DNA of 64,000 bases from Bacillota bacterium (GCA_023420935.1 JAEZUR010000086.1:19560-83559); one strand, 5' to 3'; numbered from the stretch's first letter, positions 16,800 through 25,742 are shown. Numbers and translations are program-made. Notes: generated by a model not told the origin, from the sequence alone.

Positions 16800-19070
16800 C
16801 TACTCAACCGGTATCTCATCTGGAGGAATATCATCAACCGCATCTGGATTCTCTTCTTGCGTTGGGTCTTCCACCGGTGTATCCTCACCAGGCTCCTCGC
16901 CTTGATCTGGATCCTCAACCGTATTATCTCCTTGGTCAGCAGGATCACCTTCATAATCTTCGGATTCATCTGGTATATCATCTATCGTAGTTCCGCCATC
17001 TTCCTCTATGTCTTCTGGTGATAAGGTTGGTTCTATCGTAGGTTCTAATGTTGGTTCTGGCGTAGCTTGAACCGAATCATCTTCATAAGACGGAAAACCA
17101 ATATCGTCAAGACCACTGTGTATAGCTTCCATAAACATATGCCAAATGGATCCAGGATAACTACCTCCAGTTAAATCATTTAATGTTTTAGGAAGGTCAT
17201 ATCCTACCCAGACACTTGTTGTATAATAAGGGGTATATCCTACAAACCAACCATCTTTTTTATCATCGGTAGTTCCTGTTTTTCCAGCTGATGACATATT
17301 CGTCAGGCCTAGGCCTCTTCCCGTTCCATTTTTAATTACTCCCGTTAACACATCTGTCATCATTCTTGAAGCATTTGACTCATAGACAGGTTTCTTATCC
17401 ATCTTCTCACCAACAATTTCTTGACCTCTCGCATCGGTTATATGAACAATGCATGTTGGCTCTCTAAATACCCCATCGTTCTCCAGAGCAGAATAAGCAG
17501 ATGCCATTTCCACAGAACTAACACCATTTGTAAATCCACCCAAAGAGGCTGCAGGATAATAATCATTTTTACTAATTCTACTAAAGCCCATATTCAAAAG
17601 ATATTCCAAACCTACCTTTGGTGTTAAGTCCGTGAATATATTCCAGGCAATGGTATTCTTAGATACTTCAACTGCTCTTCTTATGGTGATATTCCCTTCA
17701 TAAACACCATTGGAGTTCTTTGGGCCATCTTTTATTTTCTTATCTTGTACAATCTGTGTAGGAGAACAACCTCGTTCAAAAGCAGGAGTATAAACGACCA
17801 ACGGCTTAATAGAGCTTCCTGGTTGTCGATAACTTTGATATGCTCTATTTAAACCATATCCTGTCATCTTTTGACTTCTACCACCAACAATAGCCACCAC
17901 TCGACCGGATTCATTATCAATACAGGTTGCAGCTCCTTGTAGCTTATAGATTCCTTCTTTATTTTTATCAGTAAATCCTTCTAATACCTGATTAACTGAA
18001 TCCTGAAGTTGCTTTTGAATCTTTGTGTCAATGGAAGTATAAATACGATAACCTGAGTTATACAACGACTGTTGACATTGATTATATAACTCATCATATT
18101 GCTGATCATAATTTTCCTTATCTTCCTCGTCTTCGAATTGATTACGGAAGGTAAATCCTTGTGCTTTCATTAATGCTCTCGTTGCACAATAATATACATA
18201 AGTTTCAATATAATTCTTCTTTTTAATTGATGGTAAATCTAACGCTATTTCTTGATTATACGCTTCATCATATTGTGATTGAGTAATCTTACCATCCTTA
18301 AGCATCTGATCTAAAATTCGATTCTTACGTTTCACTGTATTATCTGGCTCATCAATTGGATCGTAGATAGTAGGATTATTAGGAATGGCACATAGAAAAG
18401 TAATCTCACCCAGTGTCAATTCATCCACACCTTTACTAAAATAACCTTTACTAGCTGCTTGAATTCCATAATAACCATTGGCAAAATAAATATTGTTCAG
18501 ATAGAACTCCATAATCTGATATTTCTCATATTTCTTTTCCAACTCCAAAGAGATAAACATCTCTTTTACTTTTCTCTCCCAACTTACCTCATTACTTAAA
18601 AATATACTTCTACTGAGCTGCTGTGTTATGGTACTTGCACCTTGTGTTACTTCACCTTTGTGCCGAACAAGTGCTACAAAAGCTCTGGTTATGGCTTTCA
18701 GATCGATACCATTATGAGAATTAAACTTTTTATCTTCAATTGCAATCATGGCATCCTTGGCATAATCAGGAATATCTTCATAGGAAATGTAGTATACGTC
18801 TTTCGCACCTTTTAATGTGGACAAAAGATTACCATTGGTATCATATACAAGGCTTGTTTCTGTCTGTCGAAATGTATCCACATCTGATTGTTGAACAAGG
18901 GATTTTGCCTCTGCTTGCATATCTATTACGGTTTCACCATATCTTAAATAGAACATGATTCCAATAATCAAAATTGTTGTTAATAATAGTAGCGTTACAA
19001 TTTTAAAAAAGAATTTAACGCTTTGATTTTTGGAACTTTTCTTTTGCTTCTTTTTCTTTTTTGCTGTCAT
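16800..19070 (-). CDS. Class A penicillin-binding protein
   Basis: A bifunctional peptidoglycan synthase of 756 residues. After a very lysine-rich cytoplasmic tail comes one membrane helix (about 20-42). The GT51 domain has the catalytic glutamate in AIEDKKF (Glu112) and the TQGASTITQQL motif. The transpeptidase domain has SSIKP (serine at about 418), SKN in EVSKNTIAW and KTG in SAGKTGTTD (about 595). The last 90 or so residues are extremely acidic and rich in Pro, Glu and Asp, a low-complexity tail outside the membrane. Transcribed alone and convergent with prs. Confidence 0.96.
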   Translation of the reverse strand: MTAKKKKKQKKSSKNQSVKFFFKIVTLLLLTTILIIGIMFYLRYGETVIDMQAEAKSLVQQSDVDTFRQTETSLVYDTNGNLLSTLKGAKDVYYISYEDIPDYAKDAMIAIEDKKFNSHNGIDLKAITRAFVALVRHKGEVTQGASTITQQLSRSIFLSNEVSWERKVKEMFISLELEKKYEKYQIMEFYLNNIYFANGYYGIQAASKGYFSKGVDELTLGEITFLCAIPNNPTIYDPIDEPDNTVKRKNRILDQMLKDGKITQSQYDEAYNQEIALDLPSIKKKNYIETYVYYCATRALMKAQGFTFRNQFEDEEDKENYDQQYDELYNQCQQSLYNSGYRIYTSIDTKIQKQLQDSVNQVLEGFTDKNKEGIYKLQGAATCIDNESGRVVAIVGGRSQKMTGYGLNRAYQSYRQPGSSIKPLVVYTPAFERGCSPTQIVQDKKIKDGPKNSNGVYEGNITIRRAVEVSKNTIAWNIFTDLTPKVGLEYLLNMGFSRISKNDYYPAASLGGFTNGVSSVEMASAYSALENDGVFREPTCIVHITDARGQEIVGEKMDKKPVYESNASRMMTDVLTGVIKNGTGRGLGLTNMSSAGKTGTTDDKKDGWFVGYTPYYTTSVWVGYDLPKTLNDLTGGSYPGSIWHMFMEAIHSGLDDIGFPSYEDDSVQATPEPTLEPTIEPTLSPEDIEEDGGTTIDDIPDESEDYEGDPADQGDNTVEDPDQGEEPGEDTPVEDPTQEENPDAVDDIPPDEIPVE

Positions 19071-19169
19071 ATTCGGTTCCTTCTTTTCATTTATTGCTTC
19101 ATTGCTAAAGATGATTATACTACATTCATTTTCACAATGGCACCCTTACGAGAAAAAATTAAGAAAAAT

Positions 19170-20714
19170 TTAAAGTTCTATTAACTTATACTTTAGATCC
19201 AACTGGTCTAAAATTTCTTTTTCCCGTTTGTGACAGGTAAATAAAAGTACCTGGCGATTTCCCTTGGCTAATAACTCTAAGGTTGATCTACAACGAGTTT
19301 CATCATAGAGAGAAAGGCTATCATCCAAGATGATAGGCATATTTTTATCCAATAGCAAGTTAGCTGCTGCCAATCTTAATGCTAAAAATAGTTGATCCAT
19401 AGTTCCAGCACTTAGCTGGTTCATTGATAGAAAAGAATTCCCACTTCTTACTTTTACATTAAGCTTTTCATCTACATAAACCTTCTCATAAGTACGATTA
19501 GTAATCTCTTCTGCTAGTTGGGAGATGGTTTCATTAAATTGCCTTCCAAACCCATCGTGTATTTCTTCTGCTAATCGTGTTATGGTTTGTATGGCCAGAT
19601 CAACGGCCGCTATATTTTCATTGGCACTGTCTAGTTGTCTATCCAATTCCTTTTGTTCCTCCTGTAAAATTCCTAACTGGCTAATTCTCTCATCCAACTT
19701 TTCTAATTCCCAATTAAGTCGTTCTAACTGTAGCATACATTTTTGTTCATCCTCAGTGGTTAATATCGATTCCTTACTATCTAAATTCACTTCTACATTA
19801 GTAGATTGGTTTTGTCTTTCTCTCCATTGTAATACACAAAATAACACAATTCCTACCACTGCAAAAAGAACATATACCAAAATCTGATGTTCTATTTTCT
19901 CCTGTTTCACAAAACCAGAGGAAAGCAAGAGTAAAAACCAAATCGCTGCAAATATAGAACTTTTTTTCAAATAGTTTCTAGACTTATTGTGCGTCATTTC
20001 CCCTGTTTGCACTTGCTTTTGATGCTGTTTTACTAAGAGACTTTCTTGTTTGGCCCCAATTGTTGCAATCTGATTCTCTAATACATCCCTTTGCTTCTCC
20101 AGTATGGGTAATTCCTTTAACTCCTCATGAATTTGCTCTAACCGTTGTAATAGTCTTGGATTCCGTAGTTTCTTCTTTTTATCGGTAAGCTCTTGTAAGG
20201 CTCCTGCAATATCAACTTCATTACTTTTTGAAGTTGTCAAATTCGCTAGATAATTCTTTATATGATCTGCTAATTCCTGGTCTGTGGTACTTTTATTTTG
20301 TTCCATACTCACGGTGTTGCGATAGGACTCTTTCGTTAAATTGCCAAACTGAGGAGGTGTTTGCCAACTTTCATACTGTTCTATTCTTCCGGTTCCCATA
20401 TGAACAACTCTTAATAATTTATTCTCTTTATAAAAGCTTCTCTCAATTTGATAGTCTGCATGATCCGATCTTATCTGCATGGTGCCCCCATACATACTTG
20501 GAGTTTCCCAAGGAAGATACTTTGTATAAAGATCATCTTTCGATTCTCTACCTCTTGGCTTCTCAATACCTAGTATCATACCTCTTATGAATGAATGTAT
20601 TGTTGTCTTACCAGCCTCATTACTACCGTAAATCACATTTATCCCTGGTGAAAACGTAACTTTCTTATTGTGAAACTTTCCAAAATGCAGTAAAACTATT
20701 TCTAAAATTAACAT
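19170..20714 (-). CDS. YhaN-like AAA ATPase (SbcC/Rad50 type)
   Basis: A 514-residue SMC-like ATPase. Walker A GSNEAGKTT is at about 32-40, the ABC-type signature LSAGTMDQLFLALRLAA near 440 and Walker B IILDDSLSLYDE near 465. Coiled-coil segments frame a centre with two hydrophobic helices (AAIWFLLLLSSGF and VYVLFAVVGIVLFCVL), as in B. subtilis YhaN and unlike soluble SbcC. The start is ATG 20714, with GAGG 6 bases upstream; the GTG further up would remove that site. It lies 30 bases after a YhaO-like nuclease gene, so the two probably form a membrane-linked Mre11/Rad50-like complex. The function is inferred. Confidence 0.85.
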   Translation of the reverse strand: MLILEIVLLHFGKFHNKKVTFSPGINVIYGSNEAGKTTIHSFIRGMILGIEKPRGRESKDDLYTKYLPWETPSMYGGTMQIRSDHADYQIERSFYKENKLLRVVHMGTGRIEQYESWQTPPQFGNLTKESYRNTVSMEQNKSTTDQELADHIKNYLANLTTSKSNEVDIAGALQELTDKKKKLRNPRLLQRLEQIHEELKELPILEKQRDVLENQIATIGAKQESLLVKQHQKQVQTGEMTHNKSRNYLKKSSIFAAIWFLLLLSSGFVKQEKIEHQILVYVLFAVVGIVLFCVLQWRERQNQSTNVEVNLDSKESILTTEDEQKCMLQLERLNWELEKLDERISQLGILQEEQKELDRQLDSANENIAAVDLAIQTITRLAEEIHDGFGRQFNETISQLAEEITNRTYEKVYVDEKLNVKVRSGNSFLSMNQLSAGTMDQLFLALRLAAANLLLDKNMPIILDDSLSLYDETRCRSTLELLAKGNRQVLLFTCHKREKEILDQLDLKYKLIEL

Positions 20715-20744
20715 ATTTATCCTCACTTTTTTGTTGCCATTTGA

Positions 20745-21800
20745 CTATTTAGTTTTCTTAAGTAATGCTTCCATGCCGTAATACAATGCCTTATCAGCAA
20801 TCTCATCTTTTTCTCCACAAGTCCGTATTGCATCGATAAACATACCAATCATATTGTCTCTATTCTGATATTGTAACCTCTCAAAATCATAATCTGGTAT
20901 GGTATTATCTTGAACTTCTACGACATTACCAATTATAAGAAAATCAGATTCCAGAAAAACAACTTCTGGGTCTCTAATGCCAGCTAATATAATTTTATAA
21001 ATGTGCTGCTTACCTAAACGATTCATATGTTCTTTTATAACATCAATTACTGATCCCTTAACCATATCTTGGTCAACTTCTATCTCTAGATGAAAGTATT
21101 GCCTTTTCGAACAAGGTACAAACGTAATATGACTTTGCAGATTGCCGGATAATTCACCAAGAATGTATCCATGGTTTCCTGTCTCATTCCGATCCAATGG
21201 CTCTAAAGAACCTGCGTAAGCCATGGCTTTGCCAAGTCTCTCCGATTTATGAATATGACCCAAAGCCACATAATCAAATCCTGCCATATCAATTAATTTG
21301 CGATTCATTGGAACATTCTTCTCATCACCACCATGAGCTAATAAAATATGAAATCCATTTCCTTTTGATGGCACAGCGGCATCGTATATTGGTTCTGTTA
21401 TATCTCTCTGATGATAACTAAAACCATAGACTGTAGTTGACACCTCTGGAATATAGATCTTTTGCAGCTCCTTTGTTCCCAAAAATATAACTTGCTCACA
21501 CCAATGGAACTCTCTATATCTAGAATGTTCTCCAATATAATCATGATTCCCCGCTATCAATACAACCTTTGTATGAGTTAATTTTGAAAAGTAATAATTT
21601 ACTTCTTTTAATTCCCTCAGAAGCGGTTGTCGATGAAATAAGTCGCCAGCTATTAGCAGCAAATCTATGGACTGTTGATTGCAACGTTCTATTACTTCAA
21701 AAAAACTTTCATAAAGTTCTTTACTTCGTTTTTCACTCCATGGTTTTCCCTGATCTGGAACCATACCCAGATGAACATCTGCTATATGAATAAATTTCAT
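20745..21800 (-). CDS. YhaO/SbcD-like metallophosphoesterase
   Basis: A 351-residue calcineurin-fold phosphoesterase with the Mre11 metal motifs in order: DVHLG (about 8-12), GDLFHR (about 52-57), GNHDY (about 84-88), LAHGGDE (about 154) and LGHIHKSE (about 180). As partner of the following ATPase it is likely a DNA exonuclease acting on ends or hairpins. The divalent metal is expected to be Mn2+ by family. It is first in the two-gene operon. E. coli-type SbcC length is not seen, so the YhaO-YhaN pair is the better comparison. Confidence 0.9.
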   Translation of the reverse strand: MKFIHIADVHLGMVPDQGKPWSEKRSKELYESFFEVIERCNQQSIDLLLIAGDLFHRQPLLRELKEVNYYFSKLTHTKVVLIAGNHDYIGEHSRYREFHWCEQVIFLGTKELQKIYIPEVSTTVYGFSYHQRDITEPIYDAAVPSKGNGFHILLAHGGDEKNVPMNRKLIDMAGFDYVALGHIHKSERLGKAMAYAGSLEPLDRNETGNHGYILGELSGNLQSHITFVPCSKRQYFHLEIEVDQDMVKGSVIDVIKEHMNRLGKQHIYKIILAGIRDPEVVFLESDFLIIGNVVEVQDNTIPDYDFERLQYQNRDNMIGMFIDAIRTCGEKDEIADKALYYGMEALLKKTK

Positions 21801-21905
21801 GTTAATCTCCTATGATTGCGTAAAAATATTATGATATTACTACTTATTTTAGCATATGATTATTCTCTTTGCAAAACATTTGTTCGTTATCCAATTTACA
21901 ATAAT

Positions 21906-21957
21906 GGGCTATTATTAAGAATAACGGAACTGTTCCCTCATTACTTCATAATAGCCC
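21906..21957 (-). terminator. Possible terminator after the tautomerase gene
   Basis: Ten-base arms gggctattat (21906-21915) and ataatagccc (21948-21957) lie just past the stop of the tautomerase gene. The loop is long and the T-run poor. Confidence 0.4.
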
Positions 21958-21971
21958 TAATTGAAACATTA

Positions 21972-22199
21972 TTACATTTTATAAGCTGGTTTAATATATA
22001 AGGTTTTATTCTCATCTTCAACCACTTTATCATAGACAACCGTTTTCCATTCCTCTTTTGGTATCTCCTCAATCCCCACAGATATAACACCTTCCTCAAG
22101 TCCTAAATTTGTACTAACCGTATCAACTATTGCTTGTGCTAACTCCATTTTAATTGTATCATCTCTTCCCGGATACATCTGAACAATAATATGTGGCAT
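21972..22199 (-). CDS. 4-oxalocrotonate tautomerase family protein
   Basis: A small protein of 75 residues after the ATG at 22199, which has AGGAGG 8 bases upstream. The residue after Met is proline (MPHIIVQMYPGRDD), the catalytic Pro-1 of this superfamily. The pattern KMELAQAIVDTVSTNLG and the later SVGIEEIPKEEW also fit. The enzyme would convert enols and ketones, or act promiscuously; no pathway neighbour shows the substrate. Family members of this length form hexamers. Alone on the minus strand between the nuclease operon and the small-protein genes. Confidence 0.88.
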   Translation of the reverse strand: MPHIIVQMYPGRDDTIKMELAQAIVDTVSTNLGLEEGVISVGIEEIPKEEWKTVVYDKVVEDENKTLYIKPAYKM

Positions 22200-22303
22200 A
22201 CTGTGTCCTCCTAATATTTGATTTTTCTCATTATAAATCAAACCACACTAAACAACAAGTATGAATAAAGTAACCTTGCATATATTAAAACGAGGTGAAT
22301 TAA

Positions 22304-22558
22304 ATGCAATCCTGTGAATTTATAACAACAATCACGACTCTTGCTTGCGCGATAAACTGCTGCTGTACAAAAGAAGAAGTTGCTTTCCTGGCCATTGCAC
22401 TTTCCCAGTTAGGTAATACTTTATCTACAACCCTTGCAATAGATGAATTAAACGATATCGCTTCCAGAGAAACGTCAAATAAAGATACCGATCCTACTTC
22501 CAAAGACAATATGGGAAATAGTCCAACAGGTGCTGCAACGGATCTACTTCTTTTATAA
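22304..22558 (+). CDS. Small DUF6774-like hypothetical protein
   Basis: An 84-residue protein preceded by GAGGTG 6 bases upstream. The N-terminal half has cysteines in a short pattern (SCEFITTITTLACAINCCC) and a helix of moderate hydrophobicity (FLAIALSQLGNTLSTTLAI). The second half is polar and looks disordered. The pattern reminds me of short clostridial DUF6774 proteins, but this is from memory. Codon use and a good ribosome site support a real gene. The function is unknown. Confidence 0.65.
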   Translation: MQSCEFITTITTLACAINCCCTKEEVAFLAIALSQLGNTLSTTLAIDELNDIASRETSNKDTDPTSKDNMGNSPTGAATDLLLL

Positions 22559-22648
22559 CACGAAAACCATATTTACCGAACTAATTAGGCGTATACTTTT
22601 ATGTAAAATACAGATAATACCTCCTATAACAAAGGAGGTGATAATTCT

Positions 22649-22852
22649 ATGGATCCAATCCATCAGGTGGCTCCAATTCAGGCAGTTCATCCACTTTATT
22701 ACGCTGGACTTTTTGATACCTATCAAGAGACAGATGATTACCTAAACTCTCTTGATTCTGACACGAGAGATTATGTATTAAATCATTCTGGTGAATTTAG
22801 TACACGTATTGATCTAATTGATTGTGTTAAACGATTACACGGTGAAAGCTAA
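22649..22852 (+). CDS. Small hypothetical protein
   Basis: A 67-residue acidic protein with an excellent ribosome site (AAAGGAGGTGAT, 8 bases from the ATG), followed at once by a terminator that overlaps its stop codon. The sequence (HPLYYAGLFDTYQETDDYL, later HSGEFSTRIDLIDCVKRLH) is not one I recognise. No signal peptide or membrane helix is visible. The clear translation and termination signals make it a probable real gene. It lies 90 bases after another small gene and may share its transcript. Confidence 0.65.
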   Translation: MDPIHQVAPIQAVHPLYYAGLFDTYQETDDYLNSLDSDTRDYVLNHSGEFSTRIDLIDCVKRLHGES

Positions 22853-22875
22853 GGATCTTCCTTGGCTTTTCGTTT
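22845..22875 (+). terminator. Terminator of the small-protein genes
   Basis: Ten-base arms aaagctaagg (22845-22854) and ccttggcttt (22860-22869), then T-rich sequence. The stem contains the stop codon of the 67-residue gene. Confidence 0.8.
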
Positions 22876-22940
22876 TGTACGAAACGATAGAAAACACGCT
22901 GAGGAATTAGATGTTTAAACTAAACCTTGAATTTATGATT

Positions 22941-22984
22941 AAAAAGAATAAACTGTTCTTTAAGAGAACAATTTATTCTTTTTT
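22941..22984 (+). terminator. Second terminator-like hairpin
   Basis: Long AT-rich arms (22942-22960 and about 22962-22980, one or two mismatches) are followed by T-run 22979-22984. With the previous hairpin it insulates the sigma-factor operon from upstream genes. Confidence 0.6.
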
Positions 22985-23053
22985 CATTTATGAGAATGCC
23001 ATAAACACTTTGATCAACTTGAATTATCAATATGCTATACAAGACTAAACTGA

Positions 23054-23191
23054 AGTGATACACAATATAGTTTGTCGAGCAACTGTATGAAGTCGTTGGT
23101 ACTTAGGTTCTGTTTTTTAGAACCTTACGTACCACTACGAACTTCACCCAAGCGAGAGCGTGTTGCGAAACAAACTATATTGTGTATCACT
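23054..23191. repeat. Long palindromic element A
   Basis: Perfect 22-bp outer arms (23054-23075 and 23170-23191), continued by gcaac/gttgc (23078-23082 and 23162-23166), and an inner imperfect hairpin around 23089-23145 with its own small hairpin (aggttct/agaacct). Whole element 138 bases, no coding potential. Its core CAAGCGAGAGCGTGTT resembles the cores of two other elements in the window. It lies 75 bases before the sigma-factor gene. Confidence 0.75.
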
Positions 23192-23265
23192 GTAAATTAA
23201 AATGAACCAAAATCACCTTACGTCTCTCTTATAGTTAGGTGCACCAAATTAGGAAAGGAGAAAAT

Positions 23266-23856
23266 ATGTTAGCGGAAGAAGAATTAATACGCAAAGTGAA
23301 GGAAGGAGATATGCATGCATTTGAGCAGCTCTTTGAATTATATAAAACCAGCGCTAAGCGGCTGGCTTATATGATTACCGGAAGCATAGCAGATAGCGAA
23401 GATGTTGTTCAAGAGACATTTATCCAATGCTATGGAAAGATTAGACAGCTAAAAGAGCTTTCTCTTTTCCAATCATGGTTTTACCGTATTCTTACCCGAA
23501 TTGCATGGAAATATTGTAACCATAGAAAAAAAGTACAGCCTGTGGATGAATTTTCCGAATCAGACATCATGGAGTACACACCCTTAAATTCCGCATCAGA
23601 TCAAGTATTAAAAAATGAAGAAGCAAAAATACTTTATGAAGCAATCTGCAATTTAGATAAAAAACAACGAACCGTGATTATACTTTACTACTACAATGAC
23701 TTGTCCCTAAAAGAAATCAGTCTAATCATGCGATGTTCAGAGGGAACGGTAAAATCAAGATTATATACGGCTAGAAAGAATTTAAAACTTGCCTTAAAGA
23801 GCCGAGATTATATGGAAGTGGAGATGTTTAATAATGGAAGAATCAAAGCGATTTGA
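23266..23856 (+). CDS. ECF-type RNA polymerase sigma factor
   Basis: A 196-residue sigma-70 family protein starting at the ATG 23266, with AAAGGAG 6 bases upstream. Region 2 is visible as AFEQLFELYKTSAKRLAYMI and SEDVVQETFIQCY. Region 4 is visible as LDKKQRTVIILYYYNDLSLKEISLIMRCSEGTVKSRLYTARK (given in parts: RTVIILYYYNDLSLKEI, then SEGTVKSRLYTARKNL). There is no region 3, typical for ECF sigmas. The next gene overlaps by 23 bases and encodes a membrane protein that looks like its anti-sigma factor, so an extracytoplasmic signal is likely sensed. The regulon is unknown. Confidence 0.93.
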   Translation: MLAEEELIRKVKEGDMHAFEQLFELYKTSAKRLAYMITGSIADSEDVVQETFIQCYGKIRQLKELSLFQSWFYRILTRIAWKYCNHRKKVQPVDEFSESDIMEYTPLNSASDQVLKNEEAKILYEAICNLDKKQRTVIILYYYNDLSLKEISLIMRCSEGTVKSRLYTARKNLKLALKSRDYMEVEMFNNGRIKAI

Positions 23857-24613
23857 CGAGAAAATCAAACAGGTATTAATACAAAAAAGTAAGAACGTGG
23901 AAGTATCACCTGAACTTTATCCAAGAATAAAGTCAGAACTAACTAGAAGTGACATTGGGAGGTCAACTATTATGAAGAAAAATATTATGAAACAAGCTGC
24001 CGTATTGGCTGCTGTACTTTGTCTTGGTTCCGCTACTGTATTTGCAGCAAGTTATATTCATAGCTACATCTCTATTGGTGGAGAATCAAAAACAGAATAC
24101 CCAACTCAAAATGAAATAACATCCGAATTAGGGTATTCTGCAAATACGGTGAAAGAATTCGAAAATGGGTTCCGCTTCTCTGATTACAATATTGCTACCA
24201 CAGCGGCATTAGATGCAGAGGGTAATAAAATTGGTGATTTTAAGGAAATAACATTTGATTACACCTTAGCTAATACTGATAACAAGAGTCCATTATCTTT
24301 AGTAATTTCCAAACCCCTTGAAAATGAAACCGCAAATGACTCTGGCATTCAATTAACCAAAGATGATATGACATTTACCTATCAGGAAAGCTTATATAAG
24401 TTTGTACCAGAAGATTACAAGGTAACCAAAAAGGATCAAGAGAAAATAGATGCTGGTCAATTAGAAATTAGCTATGGATCAGACGCCGTAGAAGAAATAA
24501 ACTACCAGTTTTTAAATTGGCAAGAGAATGGCGTTCGCTATAGTATTTTGGCACCTAACTATAATTTGACTCAGGAAGAATTGTTACAAATGGCTTCTGA
24601 AATAATTCAATAA
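23834..24613 (+). CDS. Putative membrane anti-sigma factor
   Basis: A 259-residue protein overlapping the sigma gene by 23 bases. The first 45 residues are charged and helical (FDEKIKQVLIQKSKNVEVSP), as expected for the sigma-binding part, but there is no zinc-binding HxxxCxxC motif. One membrane segment (about 52-70, AAVLAAVLCLGSATVFAA) leads to a C-terminal extracytoplasmic domain of about 185 residues. Its end (NGVRYSILAPNYNLTQEELL) resembles DUF4367/DUF4179-type sensory ends. I infer that it holds the sigma factor at the membrane until an envelope signal arrives. The ribosome site is weak, so translation is probably coupled. Confidence 0.75.
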   Translation: MEESKRFDEKIKQVLIQKSKNVEVSPELYPRIKSELTRSDIGRSTIMKKNIMKQAAVLAAVLCLGSATVFAASYIHSYISIGGESKTEYPTQNEITSELGYSANTVKEFENGFRFSDYNIATTAALDAEGNKIGDFKEITFDYTLANTDNKSPLSLVISKPLENETANDSGIQLTKDDMTFTYQESLYKFVPEDYKVTKKDQEKIDAGQLEISYGSDAVEEINYQFLNWQENGVRYSILAPNYNLTQEELLQMASEIIQ

Positions 24614-24620
24614 ATTACAA

Positions 24621-24665
24621 AAATGCCATAGTAATCTTTTATAAACGATTACCATGGCATTTCTA
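24621..24665. terminator. Convergent terminator
   Basis: Arms aaatgccatagtaatc (24621-24636) and gattaccatggcattt (24647-24662), with one mismatch, lie between the anti-sigma gene and the convergent dioxygenase gene. It can serve both strands. Confidence 0.8.
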
Positions 24666-24716
24666 TTACTCGTCTTAGGCTGGTATAACCTTTAATTATT
24701 TTTTCTAAAATACTTA

Positions 24717-25496
24717 TTACGACTTAAATAAGTATGATGTCATTGACAAACTTCCCATCATACACTCTTCGTTAAATGTCGTTAATCGGTCATTATCTTC
24801 TGTTGCACCCAAAACATATAAGAGCGGATAGAAATGATCTGGTGTTGGAAAAGCTAATTGCGAAGACTTTCCAGCATTTTCGTAATGTATTATATCTAAA
24901 TAGTCTTTCTGAAGAATCTTGCCCTTAATATACTGATCAAATTCTTCTGCCCAGGAATATCCTCCTGCCATCTCCCAATTCAACTTCGATAAATTATGAA
25001 CAACATTACCACTTCCAAAAATCAAAACACCCTTCTCACGAAGTGACCTTAGCTCTTTTCCAATTTCATAATGTGTTCTAGCATCTGCGTTCCTGTCTAT
25101 ACTAAGCTGATAAACTGGAATATCCGCTTCTGGATACATCTTATGAAGAACAGACCAGGTACCGTGATCATAACCCCAGCTATTATCGATTATAACATCT
25201 TTTTGTATTAAGTTTTTGGTAAAATGAGCCATAGCAGGTGCTCCAGGCGCTTTATATTCTACTTTATACACTTCTTCTGGGAAACCATACAGATCGTAGA
25301 TCATTTTTGGATATGTTGCATCCGTAATCCTAGTACCTTCTGTAAACCAGTGAGCAGATATGGCTAAAATAGCTTTGGGTCTTGGGAGGAGCTTTGCAAT
25401 CTTTACCCAATTCCTTGTATAGGTATTGTCTTCCACAGCATTAATCGGAGATCCATGTCCAAAAAATAGTACTGGCATCATTTCAGATTTATTCAA
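24717..25496 (-). CDS. DODA-type extradiol ring-cleavage dioxygenase (YgiD-like)
   Basis: A 259-residue protein of the LigB/DODA family, non-haem metal enzymes that open catechol-type rings or act on DOPA-like compounds. Metal-ligand histidines are visible in LFFGHGSP (about 14), AISAHWF (about 49), DHGTWSVLH (about 109-117) and GSGNVVHNLS (about 165). The length is normal for YgiD homologues. An oxygenase in an otherwise anaerobic gene set is slightly odd; some family members are annotated only by fold. It is alone between two terminated transcripts. Confidence 0.85.
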   Translation of the reverse strand: MNKSEMMPVLFFGHGSPINAVEDNTYTRNWVKIAKLLPRPKAILAISAHWFTEGTRITDATYPKMIYDLYGFPEEVYKVEYKAPGAPAMAHFTKNLIQKDVIIDNSWGYDHGTWSVLHKMYPEADIPVYQLSIDRNADARTHYEIGKELRSLREKGVLIFGSGNVVHNLSKLNWEMAGGYSWAEEFDQYIKGKILQKDYLDIIHYENAGKSSQLAFPTPDHFYPLLYVLGATEDNDRLTTFNEECMMGSLSMTSYLFKS

Positions 25497-25671
25497 TATA
25501 GCTTACCCCTTTCTACTCTATCCATATAATTGAGTTCTATCATTCTTATTTTACTTCTTTATTCATATTTTGTCATCTACTTAGAGCGATTTCGCCTTGA
25601 CAAGCCTCATATTCATGTTATACTTAAGAGGCTGTCTTCTCTTACATAGAATGGATTTAGCAAATTATAAC

Positions 25672-25734
25672 GTCAGTTCGTAACCTTCCTGACGAAGGGA
25701 TTATAAAACATCCCTTAAAACAAAACTAAAGGAG
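25672..25734 (+). promoter_or_regulatory. Candidate preQ1 riboswitch of queT
   Basis: Stem GTCAG (25672-25676) / CTGAC (25689-25693) encloses a 12-base loop TTCGTAACCTTC. A second hairpin follows (25697-25701 / 25710-25714), then an A-rich tail running into the ribosome site (AAAGGAG, 25728-25734). The loop CCTT can pair with AAGG of the ribosome site, giving the H-type pseudoknot used by translational preQ1 switches. The downstream gene is a QueT transporter, the classical target. Loop and tail recall class I; the embedded hairpin recalls class II. Confidence 0.6.
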
Positions 25735-25742
25735 AATTAAAT

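Noticed and set aside
24717..25496. Sign of aerobic aromatic catabolism
   Set aside because: A single DODA-type gene with no pathway neighbours; the fold is widespread and does not by itself indicate aerobic metabolism.
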